Shown: positions 15,953 to 26,080, numbered from the stretch's first letter. The stretch: 57,413 nt of DNA from Chitinophagaceae bacterium (GCA_947380905.1 CANCSS010000012.1:1-57413), one strand, 5' to 3'. Notes: generated by a model from the sequence alone, not told the origin. Numbers and translations are program-made.

Positions 15953-16963
15953 TTAATAGTCCATTCCAACTGCTTTCCTTACGATAGATAAAGTGCCGGA
16001 AGCGCTTGCCCTTGCTTTGTCGGCTCCTTGACGAATGATCTTTGTAAGCAGTGCTTTGTTGTTTTGCAAATCAAGGGCTTGATTACGAATAGGTTGAATA
16101 AACTTAACCATATCTTCCGCCAATTGCTTCTTCATGTCGCCATATCTAATGATACAATTGCCATCGCTGCTGTTGTTAAAATCGTCTTCAAATTTTTGAA
16201 GGGTATCGGCACTGCTCACCAATTTCATCAAGGTAAACAAGTTCTCAATATAATCTGGTTTGACTGAATTGGGTGCTATGGGCCCTTGATCGGTTTTGGC
16301 TTTTTTTATTTTATTGCGAATGGCATCGTCTTCATCGGCTAAAAATAAAGTAGTATTTTGATTCTCACTTTTACTCATTTTGCCTTGACCATCCAATCCC
16401 AATATTTTTACCAATTCACTATTGTAATTAAAGGCATAGGGAAGTGGAAAGGTTTCGCCGTATCTAAAATTAAAACGTTCCGCAAAGTTGCGCGCCATTT
16501 CTAAATTTTGCTCTTGGTCTTTGCCCACAGGCACTTTCACCGCACGGTGAATAAGTATATCCGCCGCTTGTAATACAGGGTAGGTGAGCAAACCTGCGTT
16601 TACATTTTCTGGTTGCAATCGCACTTTGTCTTTAAAAGAAGTTGTTTTTTCCAACTCACCTTTATAGGCTAGCATATTCAAATACAAATACAATTCTGCA
16701 ATTTCAGGAACATCACTTTGAACATATAAAGACACTTTCTCTGGGTCTAAGCCGCAGGCAATATTTTCTGCAACAACTCTAAGCACACTTTCTTGTAAAG
16801 TTTTGGTATCTGGATGGGTGGTTAAACTATGCCAGTTGGCAACAAAGAAATAACAGTTGTATTCGTCTTGCATGCGCACATAATTACGCATCGCGCCAAA
16901 ATAATTGCCTAGGTGCAAGAAGCCTGTAGGCCTAATTCCGCTTAATACAATTTCCTTTTCCAT
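15953..16963 (-). CDS. trpS: Tryptophan--tRNA ligase
   Basis: Class I aminoacyl-tRNA synthetase charging tRNA-Trp. The start is ATG 16963 (MEKEIVLSGIRPTG), giving 336 residues as expected; the frame extends to 17005 but adds an atypical N-terminus. The HIGH-like motif is PTGFLHLGNYFGAM, the KMSKS motif is QGKMSKSENQ, and GKDQEQNLEMARN lies between them. A near-consensus -7 element (TATCTTCG, minus strand) lies about eight bases before the ATG. It is divergent from recG. Confidence 0.95.
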   Translation of the reverse strand: MEKEIVLSGIRPTGFLHLGNYFGAMRNYVRMQDEYNCYFFVANWHSLTTHPDTKTLQESVLRVVAENIACGLDPEKVSLYVQSDVPEIAELYLYLNMLAYKGELEKTTSFKDKVRLQPENVNAGLLTYPVLQAADILIHRAVKVPVGKDQEQNLEMARNFAERFNFRYGETFPLPYAFNYNSELVKILGLDGQGKMSKSENQNTTLFLADEDDAIRNKIKKAKTDQGPIAPNSVKPDYIENLFTLMKLVSSADTLQKFEDDFNNSSDGNCIIRYGDMKKQLAEDMVKFIQPIRNQALDLQNNKALLTKIIRQGADKARASASGTLSIVRKAVGMDY

Positions 16964-17043
16964 AGAACTGCGAAGATAATGAATCAGGAACCCATTTTTT
17001 GCCATCTTTTTGGGATATTTGTACAGAATTTAAAAAAAACAGA

Positions 17044-19146
17044 TTGGCAACAGCTTCTTTATTAGTTAGCCCTATTGAATACCTAAAGGGCGTGGGTCCT
17101 TTGAGGGCAGATATGCTTAAAAAAGAGCTTAGTTTATTCACTTTTAGTGACCTTTTACATCATTTTCCCCATCGTCATATTGACAAAACCAAGGTAATGA
17201 CCATTGCGTCCATTACCCCCGATCAGGACTTTGTACAGGTAAAAGGAGTATTGCAAGGCATTGACATTATTGGGGTAAAACGTGCCAAGCGAATGGTAAC
17301 GCAATTAAAAGATGAAACCGGAGCCATTGAGTTGGCTTGGTTTCAAGGAATTACTTGGGTACAGAAAAATATAGTGGAGGGACAGGCATATCTGGTTTTT
17401 GGAAGAGTGAGTTTTTTTAATGGCAAAGCCCAAATGGTACATCCTGAAATTGAACCTTATGTAGCTGCTACCATGTCGCAAAAATCATTGTTAGAACCAG
17501 TCTATTCTTCTACTGAAAAATTAAAAGCGCGCGGACTCAATGCCAAACAAATTGGCAAACTAACGCAAACTTTATTCCAACAAATTAGTCAAAAAGATTT
17601 ACCAGAAAATTTGCCCCCGCATTTATTAGAAAATAGAATGGGCAGATGGGAAGCTTATCGACAAATACATTTTCCTACTTCCCAAGCCCAATATAAAAAA
17701 GCAGTTGACCGATTGATCTTTGAAGAATTGTTTGTGGCACAAGTAAGATTGAATTTAATAAAGATAGATCGGCATAAAAACAGCAAGGGTCATTTGTTTG
17801 AGAAAGTGGGGGACTACTTTAATAATTTTTACAATAAGCATCTGCCATTTGAATTAACAGGCGCACAGAAAAGAGTGATTAAGGAAATTAGAATGGATAC
17901 CGCCAAAGGGTATCAGATGAATCGATTGCTGCAAGGCGATGTGGGGAGTGGAAAAACCATGATTGCATTAATGGCCATGTTGATTGCTGCCGACAATGGG
18001 TATCAAAGCTGTTTGATGGCACCCACTGAAATTTTAGCGGGTCAGCATTATGAAAGTTTAACGGGGTTGTTGAAAGAAATGCCCATTGAAATTGCTTTGT
18101 TAACTGGAAGTACCAAAATTGGTGAGCGAAGAAGAATTTTAAAAGGGTTATTAGATGATACCATTCATTTTGTAGTGGGAACCCATGCGATTATAGAAGA
18201 CATTGTACAATTTAAAAATTTAGGGTTGGCGGTGATCGATGAGCAACATCGATTTGGGGTAGCACAACGTGCAAGGCTTTGGAAAAAAGCAAGCATACCA
18301 CCGCATGTATTGGTGATGACTGCAACACCTATTCCAAGAACCTTAGCCATGACTGCTTTTGGAGATTTAGATTACAGTGTGATGGATGAATTGCCACCCG
18401 GAAGACAACCCATTAAAACGGTGCATCGTTACGAGACGTCCAGAGCAAGCGTCATGGATTTTGTAAAAACAGAAATTACCAAAGGAAGACAAGCTTATTA
18501 TGTATATCCTTTGATTGAAGAAAGTGAAAAATTGAGTTATGAAGATTTAATGCAGGGCTATGAACAAGTAAAAAGTTTTTTTCCTGAGCCTGCCTATAAA
18601 ATAAGTATGGTACATGGAAGACAAAATAGCAAAGAAAAGGAAACCAATATGCATCGTTTTAAAACGGGCGATACACAAATTTTAGTAGGTACGACGGTGA
18701 TTGAAGTAGGGGTAAACGTGCCCAATGCAAGTGTGATGGTGATAGAAAGTGCCGAGAAATTCGGTTTGTCACAATTGCATCAGCTAAGAGGTCGGGTTGG
18801 AAGAGGAAGCGAGCAAAGTTATTGCATCTTATTAAGCAGTGTTAAAACAGGGAGGGAAGCCAAAGAGCGATTGAAAATTATGTGCAGCACCAATGATGGT
18901 TTTGTGATTGCAGAAAAAGACTTGGAAATAAGAGGGCCGGGAGATATTGATGGCACCAGGCAAAGTGGCGCGCTTAATTTTAAATTGGCCAATATCATCA
19001 ATGACAAAGCTGCTTTAGAAACAGCCAAAGAAGCCGCATTCTTGCTATGTGAAAAGGATCCCAATATAGAAGCGCCCGAAAATGCACCTCTAAGGGCCTA
19101 TTTAATTGCCCAAAAAGCAAAAATTGGGTGGGGAAAGATCGCTTAA
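17044..19146 (+). CDS. recG: ATP-dependent DNA helicase RecG
   Basis: Branch-migrating helicase that reverses stalled replication forks and processes Holliday junctions. The N-terminal wedge domain (IEYLKGVGPLRADMLKKEL, then an OB fold to about residue 200) is followed by the motor: Walker A GDVGSGKT near residue 298, the DEQH box VIDEQHRFGVAQR, the TATPIPRTLAMT motif, the TTVIEVGVNVP motif and the QLRGRVGRG motif. No ATG fits the N-terminus. I chose TTG 17044; TTG 16999 is the alternative and would give 715 residues. Frame and product are certain, the start is not. Confidence 0.93.
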   Translation: MATASLLVSPIEYLKGVGPLRADMLKKELSLFTFSDLLHHFPHRHIDKTKVMTIASITPDQDFVQVKGVLQGIDIIGVKRAKRMVTQLKDETGAIELAWFQGITWVQKNIVEGQAYLVFGRVSFFNGKAQMVHPEIEPYVAATMSQKSLLEPVYSSTEKLKARGLNAKQIGKLTQTLFQQISQKDLPENLPPHLLENRMGRWEAYRQIHFPTSQAQYKKAVDRLIFEELFVAQVRLNLIKIDRHKNSKGHLFEKVGDYFNNFYNKHLPFELTGAQKRVIKEIRMDTAKGYQMNRLLQGDVGSGKTMIALMAMLIAADNGYQSCLMAPTEILAGQHYESLTGLLKEMPIEIALLTGSTKIGERRRILKGLLDDTIHFVVGTHAIIEDIVQFKNLGLAVIDEQHRFGVAQRARLWKKASIPPHVLVMTATPIPRTLAMTAFGDLDYSVMDELPPGRQPIKTVHRYETSRASVMDFVKTEITKGRQAYYVYPLIEESEKLSYEDLMQGYEQVKSFFPEPAYKISMVHGRQNSKEKETNMHRFKTGDTQILVGTTVIEVGVNVPNASVMVIESAEKFGLSQLHQLRGRVGRGSEQSYCILLSSVKTGREAKERLKIMCSTNDGFVIAEKDLEIRGPGDIDGTRQSGALNFKLANIINDKAALETAKEAAFLLCEKDPNIEAPENAPLRAYLIAQKAKIGWGKIA

Positions 19147-19198
19147 AGGATTCCTTTTTTAATTAACTTGCCCTTGGTTAACCACAAAGAATTTTAAT

Positions 19199-20497
19199 AT
19201 GAAATACAGACCACTCGATCCTCAAATTTTTATACAAAATAGAAATCGTTTTGTAGCTAAAATGCAAAAAAACAGCATTGCTGTTATTGTAAGTAACGAT
19301 GAGTATCCTTTGAATGGGGATGCCTTGTATGGGTTTAAACAAAATTCGGAACTATTTTGGTTGAGTGGCATTGAGCAAGAGGGAAGTATGGTGATTTTAT
19401 TTCCCGACAATCCAGATCCTAAATACAGAGAAGTATTGGTATTGGTAAGGCCACAGGAATTAAAAGAAATTTGGGATGGAAAAAGATTAAGAGCCCATGA
19501 AGCCACTGCTATTTCTGGAATGAAAACCATTGTGTGGGTGGATGTATTAGATGCGCCTTTGCAACAATGGGTACATTTAGCAGATGCCATTTATTTAGAT
19601 TCCAATGAAAATGATCGAAAAAATAATTTACTAAGAACCCATGAATATCGATTCATAGATGAAATGAAATCGAGATATCCATTGCATACTTATTTACGTG
19701 CTGCCAAGTTGATGAAAGAATTGCGTTCGGTTAAAACAAAAGAGGAAGTGGCCGTGATTCAAAAAGCCATTGACATTACAGAAGTGGCTTTTAGAAGGTT
19801 GTTGCAATTTATACAACCAGGTGTACATGAATATGAGATAGAAGCAGAAATTTATCATTCTTTTTTATCACAACGTGCCACCGGCGTTGCGTATCATAGT
19901 ATTATAGCAAGTGGAGACAATGCAAGAACTTTGCATTACAATAGTAATAATCAAATTTGCAAGGAGGGAGATTTGGTATTGATGGATTTTGGTGCAGAGT
20001 ATGGAGGCTATTGCGCCGATTTAACGAGAACGGTGCCCGTAAATGGAAAATTTACTAAAAGACAAAAGCAAGTATACAATGCCTGTTTGCATTTGCATGA
20101 TTATGCAAAATCTATATTAAAACCAGGTATTACCATTTTAAATTATACCGATAAAGTGGGAGAGGAAGCCACGAAACAATTTTTAAAAATTGGGCTGTTA
20201 AAAAAATCAGACGTTAAAAATGAAGATGCAGAAAACAGAGCGTACAGAAAATATTTATACCATGGCATCTCTCATCATTTAGGAATTGATGTGCATGATT
20301 TAGGTACCAGGACAGCGCCAATCACTGCAGGCATGGTATTTACCATTGAGCCAGGCATTTATATTAAAGAAGAAAAAATGGGGGTGCGTATCGAAAATAA
20401 TATTTGGATTACGAAATCAGGGAATCAAGATTTAATGAAAACCATGCCTATCAAAGCAGAAGAAATAGAAGCATTGATGCGACCCATCAAAAAGTAG
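19199..20497 (+). CDS. Aminopeptidase P family (Xaa-Pro aminopeptidase)
   Basis: M24B metallopeptidase that removes an N-terminal residue preceding proline. The 432-residue protein has the N-terminal creatinase-like domain (residues 1-170) and a pita-bread catalytic domain. Expected dinuclear metal ligands are visible: Asp in LMDFGAEYGG and YCADLTRT, His in HGISHHLGIDVHD, and Glu in FTIEPGIYI and VRIENNIW. The length matches bacterial PepP. It is 19 bases upstream of pssA and may be co-transcribed. Confidence 0.92.
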   Translation: MKYRPLDPQIFIQNRNRFVAKMQKNSIAVIVSNDEYPLNGDALYGFKQNSELFWLSGIEQEGSMVILFPDNPDPKYREVLVLVRPQELKEIWDGKRLRAHEATAISGMKTIVWVDVLDAPLQQWVHLADAIYLDSNENDRKNNLLRTHEYRFIDEMKSRYPLHTYLRAAKLMKELRSVKTKEEVAVIQKAIDITEVAFRRLLQFIQPGVHEYEIEAEIYHSFLSQRATGVAYHSIIASGDNARTLHYNSNNQICKEGDLVLMDFGAEYGGYCADLTRTVPVNGKFTKRQKQVYNACLHLHDYAKSILKPGITILNYTDKVGEEATKQFLKIGLLKKSDVKNEDAENRAYRKYLYHGISHHLGIDVHDLGTRTAPITAGMVFTIEPGIYIKEEKMGVRIENNIWITKSGNQDLMKTMPIKAEEIEALMRPIKK

Positions 20498-20516
20498 TTT
20501 TAAATAAAACCAAAGT

Positions 20517-21293
20517 ATGAAAAAACACCTCCCAAATTTGTTTACTTTAATGAACCTGTTTTTTGGTTGTTGGGCTATTGTGGCAACTTTTCAGTCAGGC
20601 ACCATGGCTACGATGGATGAATCTGGGGGTATGTTGATAGAAATTCCTGAACAAATATATTATGCTAGTTTATTTATCGCATTGGCAGGCGTGATGGACT
20701 TTTTTGATGGCTTTGTGGCCAGATGGTTAAAAGTAAATTCTGAATTGGGAATGCAATTGGATTCTTTGGCCGATGTAGTAAGTTTTGGTGTAGCGCCTTC
20801 CTTTATTGTTTTTCAATTTTTAAGATTGTCTTTGGCTTCGGATGCCAATGCATTAAATCATAGTACTTTATTCATGGCACCCGCTTTTATCATTGCAATG
20901 GCAGGGGCCTATCGATTGGCAAAATTTAACATTGATACAGAGCAGACCAACTATTTTAAAGGGGTACCAATTCCTATGATAGGCATTCTAACCGCAGCCT
21001 TTCCGCTCATCTATTGGCAGTCACAAATTGCTTTCCTCTCAAAATTAATGCTAAGTCCATTTTTTTGGTACCTGTATATAGGGATTGTTTCTTGTTTAAT
21101 GGTAATGAATACGCCTATGTTGGCTATAAAAAGTTTGGGAAAAAATAAAAAATTAATGCTACCACTTATGCTGGTGGCAGCAGATGTTATCTTATCTGCC
21201 TTATTTTTTAGATGGTTGGCCATCCCATTTGGCTTTATTGGCTATTGCTTAGTATCTTTGTTTTATAAAAATACCATCACTCAATTAAAATAG
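20517..21293 (+). CDS. pssA: CDP-diacylglycerol--serine O-phosphatidyltransferase
   Basis: Inner-membrane enzyme making phosphatidylserine from CDP-diacylglycerol and serine, the first step to phosphatidylethanolamine. The 258-residue protein has about seven hydrophobic segments and a perfect CDP-alcohol phosphotransferase signature: Asp64-Gly65, Ala68-Arg69, Gly78, Asp82 and Asp86. The start PNLFTLMNLFFGC is typical of the family. The purS start follows one base after its stop, so the two are likely translated from one mRNA. Confidence 0.93.
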   Translation: MKKHLPNLFTLMNLFFGCWAIVATFQSGTMATMDESGGMLIEIPEQIYYASLFIALAGVMDFFDGFVARWLKVNSELGMQLDSLADVVSFGVAPSFIVFQFLRLSLASDANALNHSTLFMAPAFIIAMAGAYRLAKFNIDTEQTNYFKGVPIPMIGILTAAFPLIYWQSQIAFLSKLMLSPFFWYLYIGIVSCLMVMNTPMLAIKSLGKNKKLMLPLMLVAADVILSALFFRWLAIPFGFIGYCLVSLFYKNTITQLK

Positions 21294-21294
21294 T

Positions 21295-21543
21295 ATGACA
21301 TTTCAAGTACAAATTAAGGTAATGCCCTTAAATGATTTATTAGATCCTCAAGGAAAAGCAGTTGTAGGCGGTTTGCACAATTTAGGTTTAACAGGGGTGC
21401 AAGATGTTCGTGTAGGCAAGCATATCATTTTAAAAATAGAAGCAGCCAATGAAGCGGCCGCCAAAGAAGTGGCTGAAACAGCTTGTAAAAAATTATTGGC
21501 CAACGCAGTGATGGAATTTTTTGAAATTGAGTTTGTAAAATAG
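21295..21543 (+). CDS. purS: Phosphoribosylformylglycinamidine synthase subunit PurS
   Basis: Small subunit of the three-part FGAM synthase (PurS, PurL, PurQ) in purine synthesis; it helps channel ammonia from PurQ to PurL. The 82-residue protein has the family features: QIKVMPLNDLLDPQGKAV at the start, GGLHNLGLTGVQDVRVGKHI, and a final helix CKKLLANAVMEFFEIE. It starts one base after pssA. purL and purQ are not in the window. Its presence implies the small-PurL type of enzyme in this organism. Confidence 0.88.
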   Translation: MTFQVQIKVMPLNDLLDPQGKAVVGGLHNLGLTGVQDVRVGKHIILKIEAANEAAAKEVAETACKKLLANAVMEFFEIEFVK

Positions 21544-21574
21544 GCATTTATATTTTTAAGTTTACTTTATTTCC

Positions 21575-22246
21575 ATGTTATATATCGTACCTACACCCAT
21601 TGGAAATTTAAAAGATTTTACTTTCAGATCAATTGAAGTGTTGCAATCGGTGGACTTTATTTTGTGCGAGGATACACGCACTTCCTCTAAGTTACTGCAG
21701 CACTATCATATCAATAAGCCATTGACGCCTTATCATCAACACAATGAACATAAGGTGGTAGATCATTTAGTACAACAATTGCAAGCTGGGAAAAATATTG
21801 CATTGATTACAGATGCAGGAACACCAGGTATTTCTGACCCTGCTTTTTTATTGGTAAGAGCATGTAAAGCTGCAGGGGTAGCAGTAAGCAGTTTGCCAGG
21901 GGCCACTGCTTTTGTTCCAGCCTTGGTAAATAGTGGATTGCCAGCTACTCGATTTATTTTTGAAGGGTTTATTCCCTTAAAAAAAGGAAGAAAAACTTTA
22001 ATGGAATCTCTGGCGAATGAGCAGCGCACCATGATATTTTATGAAAGCCCCATGCGTTTGGTAAAAACTTTAGAGTTGTTTGTCGCCCATTTTGGTGCTG
22101 ATAGACAAGCCAGTGTAAGCAGAGAGCTGACAAAAATTTTCGAAGAAAATATTACGGATACCCTAGCAAATTTAATTACCTACTTTTCTTCTAAGCAAGT
22201 AAAAGGGGAAATTGTGATAGTTGTGACGGGCATCCATAGAATCTAA
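21575..22246 (+). CDS. rsmI: 16S rRNA (cytidine1402-2'-O)-methyltransferase RsmI
   Basis: SAM-dependent 2'-O-methylase of C1402 in the decoding centre. The 223-residue protein shows the tetrapyrrole-methylase fold motifs PTPIGNLKDFTFRSIEVL, FILCEDTRTSSKLL, ITDAGTPGISDPAFLLVRAC, SLPGATAFVPALVNSGLP and MIFYESPMRLVKTL. The C-terminus REL(T)KIFEENI also fits. It is slightly shorter than the E. coli enzyme, which has an extra C-terminal region. It lies 31 bases after purS. Confidence 0.94.
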   Translation: MLYIVPTPIGNLKDFTFRSIEVLQSVDFILCEDTRTSSKLLQHYHINKPLTPYHQHNEHKVVDHLVQQLQAGKNIALITDAGTPGISDPAFLLVRACKAAGVAVSSLPGATAFVPALVNSGLPATRFIFEGFIPLKKGRKTLMESLANEQRTMIFYESPMRLVKTLELFVAHFGADRQASVSRELTKIFEENITDTLANLITYFSSKQVKGEIVIVVTGIHRI

Positions 22247-22313
22247 GAGCCAGCAGTACTTTAATTAGACATTTCGAGGCTAATGAATTAAATTAGCTTC
22301 TTATTCCAACCTT

Positions 22314-24254
22314 ATGATAAAGAAGCTATCCTTACTATTGATTGCCTTTGCAAGTTTTGTAAATTTCGCAGCTGCGCAAGCAGATCGATGGCAACAACGC
22401 ATCGACTATAAAATAATTGCAGCTTTAGATGTTGCTAACAATGTGGTAAAAGGAACGGAGGAATTAGTGTATACCAACAATTCGCCAGACACTTTGCGCA
22501 AAGTTTATTTTCATATGTATTGGAATGCTTTTGCACCTAATTCTGCTATGGACATTAGAAGTAGAGAGCTAGGAAAAAATTTCTTGAGTGTAAGAAGAGG
22601 AGCGCCTATTACTGCTGCTTCAACTTTAACTGGTCAAGACAATGTGCAAGATTGGGATAGAAGAGTAAAGGATCGAATTTTAAAATTAGCGCCAAACGAA
22701 ATTGGTTACCAAAGAGTAAGTCAAATAGTAATGAATGGTAAGGCTCAAAAATTAATTGAACACGAAACTATTTTAGAGGTACAGTTAACCAATCCAATTG
22801 CTCCTAAATCATCAGCAAAATTATCTTTGCAATTTGAAGCGCAAGTGCCAGTTCAAATTAGACGTTCAGGCAGAGACAATGCCGAAGGGGTTCGTTTTTC
22901 CATGAGTCAATGGTATCCTAAAATGGTAGAATACGATTACGAAGGATGGAATACCAACGCCTATATTGCACGTGAGTTTTATGGAGTCTGGGGCAATTTC
23001 GATGTCACGCTTCAATTGGATAAAAATTATATGGTGGCTGCTACAGGGGTATTGCAAAATCCTACTGCTGTTGCCAATGCTGCTGGAATAAAATCATGGA
23101 ATTTTAAAGGAAGTAATGTTCACGACTTTGTGTGGGTAGCGGATGACCATTTTAAACATATATCAAAAGAAGTACGTAAGGGTTTGACCTTGCACGTTTA
23201 TTACAAACAAAAAACTGCTTCTGAAGACAGTGCTTGGGCCAATGCATTGTGGGCAGCTGAAAAAGCCTTGCCCTTTATTGAGAAAAATTTTGGAGCGTAT
23301 CCTTATCCGCAATATTCATTTATTCAAGGGGGTGATGGTGGAATGGAATATGCCATGGCTACTTTAATTAAAGGCCCAGGCTTAGGTACTGTGTTTCATG
23401 AATGGATGCACAATTGGTACCAACAGATATTAGGGTCCAATGAAAGTTTATATCCCTGGATGGATGAAGGATTTGGAAGTTTTGCGCAAAGTGAGGTTTC
23501 TTATTGGTACGATCAAAATATGGCAGCACAATCTCCTTTTATAAGTGAGGCTGCAAAAAAACAATTAATTGCCAACAATGAAAAAGCAAAATTACTTTTG
23601 CCATTAAAACAAAGTAGCAGTTATGGCGGTTATTTGTCCTTGGCTAAAAGTAGTTTAGAGGAACCTATGTCTACTCACTCCGATCATTACAATACCAACT
23701 ATGCCTATAGCAGTGCTGCTTATAGTAAGGGAGCTACTTTATTAGGTTTGTTGGGTTATGTTATTGGAGATTCTTTGCGCGACGCCACTTTATTAAATTA
23801 TTACAATATTTGGAAATTTAAACATCCCAATCCCAACGACTTCTTCCGCGTAGCAGAAAAAACAAGCGGCATTCAACTACAATGGTTAAAAGAGTATTGG
23901 ATGAATTCTACCAAAACCATTGATTATGGCTTAAATGATATACAAGCAAAAGACAATACGGCCATCATTAGCATACAACGTTATGGAAAAATGCCTGCGC
24001 CCATTGAAGTGCTCATTACTTATAAAGATGGCAGTACCGAACTACACTATATTCCTCTTGATTTAATGTTGGCCAATAAAAATGCAGAAAAAAATCAAAG
24101 CAGAATTGTTCATCCCGAGTGGAAATGGGTACAACCTACTTATACTTTTGAAACCTCAAAGCCTATTACTGCTTTGAAATCTATTGAGATAGATCCTAGT
24201 TTCAGAATGCCTGATATTAATAGAAGTAATAATAAATTAGAGATTCCGAATTAG
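22314..24254 (+). CDS. Exported M1 family metallopeptidase
   Basis: Zinc aminopeptidase of the M1 family, predicted periplasmic or surface located. The 646-residue protein has a Sec signal peptide (about residues 1-21, ending NFAAAQA), an N-terminal beta saddle, and the gluzincin site His362-Glu-Trp-Met-His366 with Glu385, exactly 18 residues after His366 (HExxH-x18-E). GDGGMEYAM at about residue 342 replaces the GxMEN exopeptidase motif. A Tyr-containing SSAAYSKGATLLGLL helix follows. No type IX sorting domain was recognised at the C-terminus. Confidence 0.9.
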   Translation: MIKKLSLLLIAFASFVNFAAAQADRWQQRIDYKIIAALDVANNVVKGTEELVYTNNSPDTLRKVYFHMYWNAFAPNSAMDIRSRELGKNFLSVRRGAPITAASTLTGQDNVQDWDRRVKDRILKLAPNEIGYQRVSQIVMNGKAQKLIEHETILEVQLTNPIAPKSSAKLSLQFEAQVPVQIRRSGRDNAEGVRFSMSQWYPKMVEYDYEGWNTNAYIAREFYGVWGNFDVTLQLDKNYMVAATGVLQNPTAVANAAGIKSWNFKGSNVHDFVWVADDHFKHISKEVRKGLTLHVYYKQKTASEDSAWANALWAAEKALPFIEKNFGAYPYPQYSFIQGGDGGMEYAMATLIKGPGLGTVFHEWMHNWYQQILGSNESLYPWMDEGFGSFAQSEVSYWYDQNMAAQSPFISEAAKKQLIANNEKAKLLLPLKQSSSYGGYLSLAKSSLEEPMSTHSDHYNTNYAYSSAAYSKGATLLGLLGYVIGDSLRDATLLNYYNIWKFKHPNPNDFFRVAEKTSGIQLQWLKEYWMNSTKTIDYGLNDIQAKDNTAIISIQRYGKMPAPIEVLITYKDGSTELHYIPLDLMLANKNAEKNQSRIVHPEWKWVQPTYTFETSKPITALKSIEIDPSFRMPDINRSNNKLEIPN

Positions 24255-24267
24255 TGAGATGGAATAA

Positions 24268-24909
24268 TTAAGGCTTCTTTACTTGAATGATGTACTTTTC
24301 TTGAAAATATTCTTCAGGAAAGATATCATGTATAGACATCATTTTAGGGCGTACACCACTTTCAAAAATTTCTTGGTGCAAGTCGCCGCCTTTTAAACAA
24401 ATCAAAGAATTGTTTTGATCTGGCTTTTTATTCAATATAGGTCCAGCCCATTTCCATAAATCTTTTAATGGGGCTACTGCTCTACTAACGGCGTAATCGA
24501 ATTTTTTATTTTTAATTTCTTCCACTCTGGTATGTTGCGTTTTAATATTCGTAATCCCCACCATCTCGCAAACAGCGTCTACTACTTTTAATTTTTTAGC
24601 AATGCTGTCCACTGCTAAAAATTGCACTTCTGGAAAAAATATGGCCAAAGGAACACAAGGGAAACCACCCCCGCAGCCAATATCTATTACTTGAGTGCCT
24701 TTTCCCCATTCCACAATAGCGGCAATGCTTAATGAATGAAGAATATGATGCAAGTAGATATGGTCGATGTCTTTTCTAGAAATAACATTGATTTGACTAT
24801 TCCACTCCTGATAAGCGGGTGCTAGTCCTGCCATTTGTCCTAATTGCTTGGGGGTAAAATCGGCAAAGTATTGGGTAATTAATTCCAATTTTTCTGAGGG
24901 GCTTTCCAT
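24268..24909 (-). CDS. rsmG: 16S rRNA (guanine527-N7)-methyltransferase RsmG
   Basis: Methylates G527 in the 530 loop of 16S rRNA. The 213-residue protein has the family opening (EWNSQINVISRKDIDHIYLHH), the SAM motif VIDIGCGGGFPCVPLAI, LAVDSIAKKLKVVDAV and the FDYAVSRAVAPLKDLWKW region with the conserved Ser-Arg-Ala. The start at 24909 overlaps the end of the upstream glycosyltransferase gene by 31 bases, suggesting translational coupling. Confidence 0.93.
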   Translation of the reverse strand: MESPSEKLELITQYFADFTPKQLGQMAGLAPAYQEWNSQINVISRKDIDHIYLHHILHSLSIAAIVEWGKGTQVIDIGCGGGFPCVPLAIFFPEVQFLAVDSIAKKLKVVDAVCEMVGITNIKTQHTRVEEIKNKKFDYAVSRAVAPLKDLWKWAGPILNKKPDQNNSLICLKGGDLHQEIFESGVRPKMMSIHDIFPEEYFQEKYIIQVKKP

Positions 24910-26006
24910 ACACTAGGCAAGGTAAATAAATAATAGAAGATGGACCAAATATCAAATAAAATAAACCAAGGCCATAGATCTAATTCGTTTAATTTTTTCA
25001 TCGTACTTCTTAAGATAGTTCCTTGAACAAGTAGTCGAACTGCCCAAAGACTCAAAAGAATTACATATTGATGTGTTAAAATTAAAGCAGCAATTAAAAC
25101 AGGGTATACTAAAAATTGACTTAGTGCATAAATGCCTAATAGAACTGCGTGAATGGGTTTATAATATTTGCTGGTGGTGTAATGACGGTACTTTTGATTC
25201 ATCCAATCGTGCAAAGTTGTTTTAGGCTCGCTGATGGTATGTGCATCGTGATCAATTACAATGGAAGTATTGTGCTTATTGGCTACTTGATTGATAAATA
25301 AGTCGTCATCTCCACTAGGCATTTGATTGATCGAAGAGAATCCTTTGTTGCGAATAAATACCTCTTTCTTATAAGACAAGTTTCTTCCCACGCCCATATA
25401 GGGCAAACCTGCTAAGGCATAAGAAAAATATTGTAATGCAGTTTGAAAGGTTTCAAATCGAATTAATTTATTTAGAATGCCTGGTTTTTTTTGATAAGCG
25501 CCATAGCCTAAAACAATTTCAATGCCATCGTCATAGCCATCTTGCATCAATTGCATCCAATGTTCACTTGCTGGAACACAATCGGCATCTGTTAAAAGTA
25601 AAGTTTCATTTTTAGCCGATTTAATACCAATGGACAAGGGGAACTTTTTTCCATTGATCATTTTGGCTTCTTGAGAAAGTAAAACGGGGTTTAAATTTTT
25701 GAATGACTTTTTAAATTCTTCTAGCAAATATTTTGTTTCGTCTTCGGAATTGTCATTCACTAAAACTACTTCATGGGTGGTATTGTACTGCTGCACCAAA
25801 ACCCCTGGTAAAAAATTGGCTAAGTTATGGGCTTCATCACGGGCGCAAATCACCACAGAAATAGGATGTTCGACATGCACCGATTTAGTAGGTTTTTTAT
25901 AAATAGCTAACCGCAGAAAAAAATATAAGTAATAAAACAGTTGAATTAATACAATGCCAATAAAAGTGCCTATCAAGATGTTAGACAGCGGTAGGTTAGT
26001 TAACAT
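24879..26006 (-). CDS. Membrane glycosyltransferase family 2
   Basis: Inner-membrane GT-A glycosyltransferase with an N-terminal hydrophobic segment (about residues 5-30), a catalytic domain and two to three C-terminal helices. Motifs are ISVVICARDEAHNL, the DxD-like LLTDADCVP, the SGDDDLFIN acid-base region and QKYRHYTTSKY, a QxxRW-like stretch. The start is set at ATG 26006, four bases after a perfect -7 element on the minus strand; the frame reaches 26024, but that start would precede the transcript. Acceptor and product are unknown. Confidence 0.85.
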   Translation of the reverse strand: MLTNLPLSNILIGTFIGIVLIQLFYYLYFFLRLAIYKKPTKSVHVEHPISVVICARDEAHNLANFLPGVLVQQYNTTHEVVLVNDNSEDETKYLLEEFKKSFKNLNPVLLSQEAKMINGKKFPLSIGIKSAKNETLLLTDADCVPASEHWMQLMQDGYDDGIEIVLGYGAYQKKPGILNKLIRFETFQTALQYFSYALAGLPYMGVGRNLSYKKEVFIRNKGFSSINQMPSGDDDLFINQVANKHNTSIVIDHDAHTISEPKTTLHDWMNQKYRHYTTSKYYKPIHAVLLGIYALSQFLVYPVLIAALILTHQYVILLSLWAVRLLVQGTILRSTMKKLNELDLWPWFILFDIWSIFYYLFTLPSVWKAPQKNWN

Positions 26007-26010
26007 CTTA

Positions 26011-26018
26011 CAAAAGTA
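26011..26018 (-). promoter_or_regulatory. Predicted -7 element of glycosyltransferase-rsmG unit
   Basis: On the minus strand the bases read TACTTTTG, an exact TAnnTTTG match, ending four bases before ATG 26006. This decides the start and implies a near-leaderless mRNA. Confidence 0.5.
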
Positions 26019-26080
26019 AAGCATGCGCGTTCAGGGAATGCAGGGGAAGATTGAATGTGGAAAAATAGGCCATTTGACCT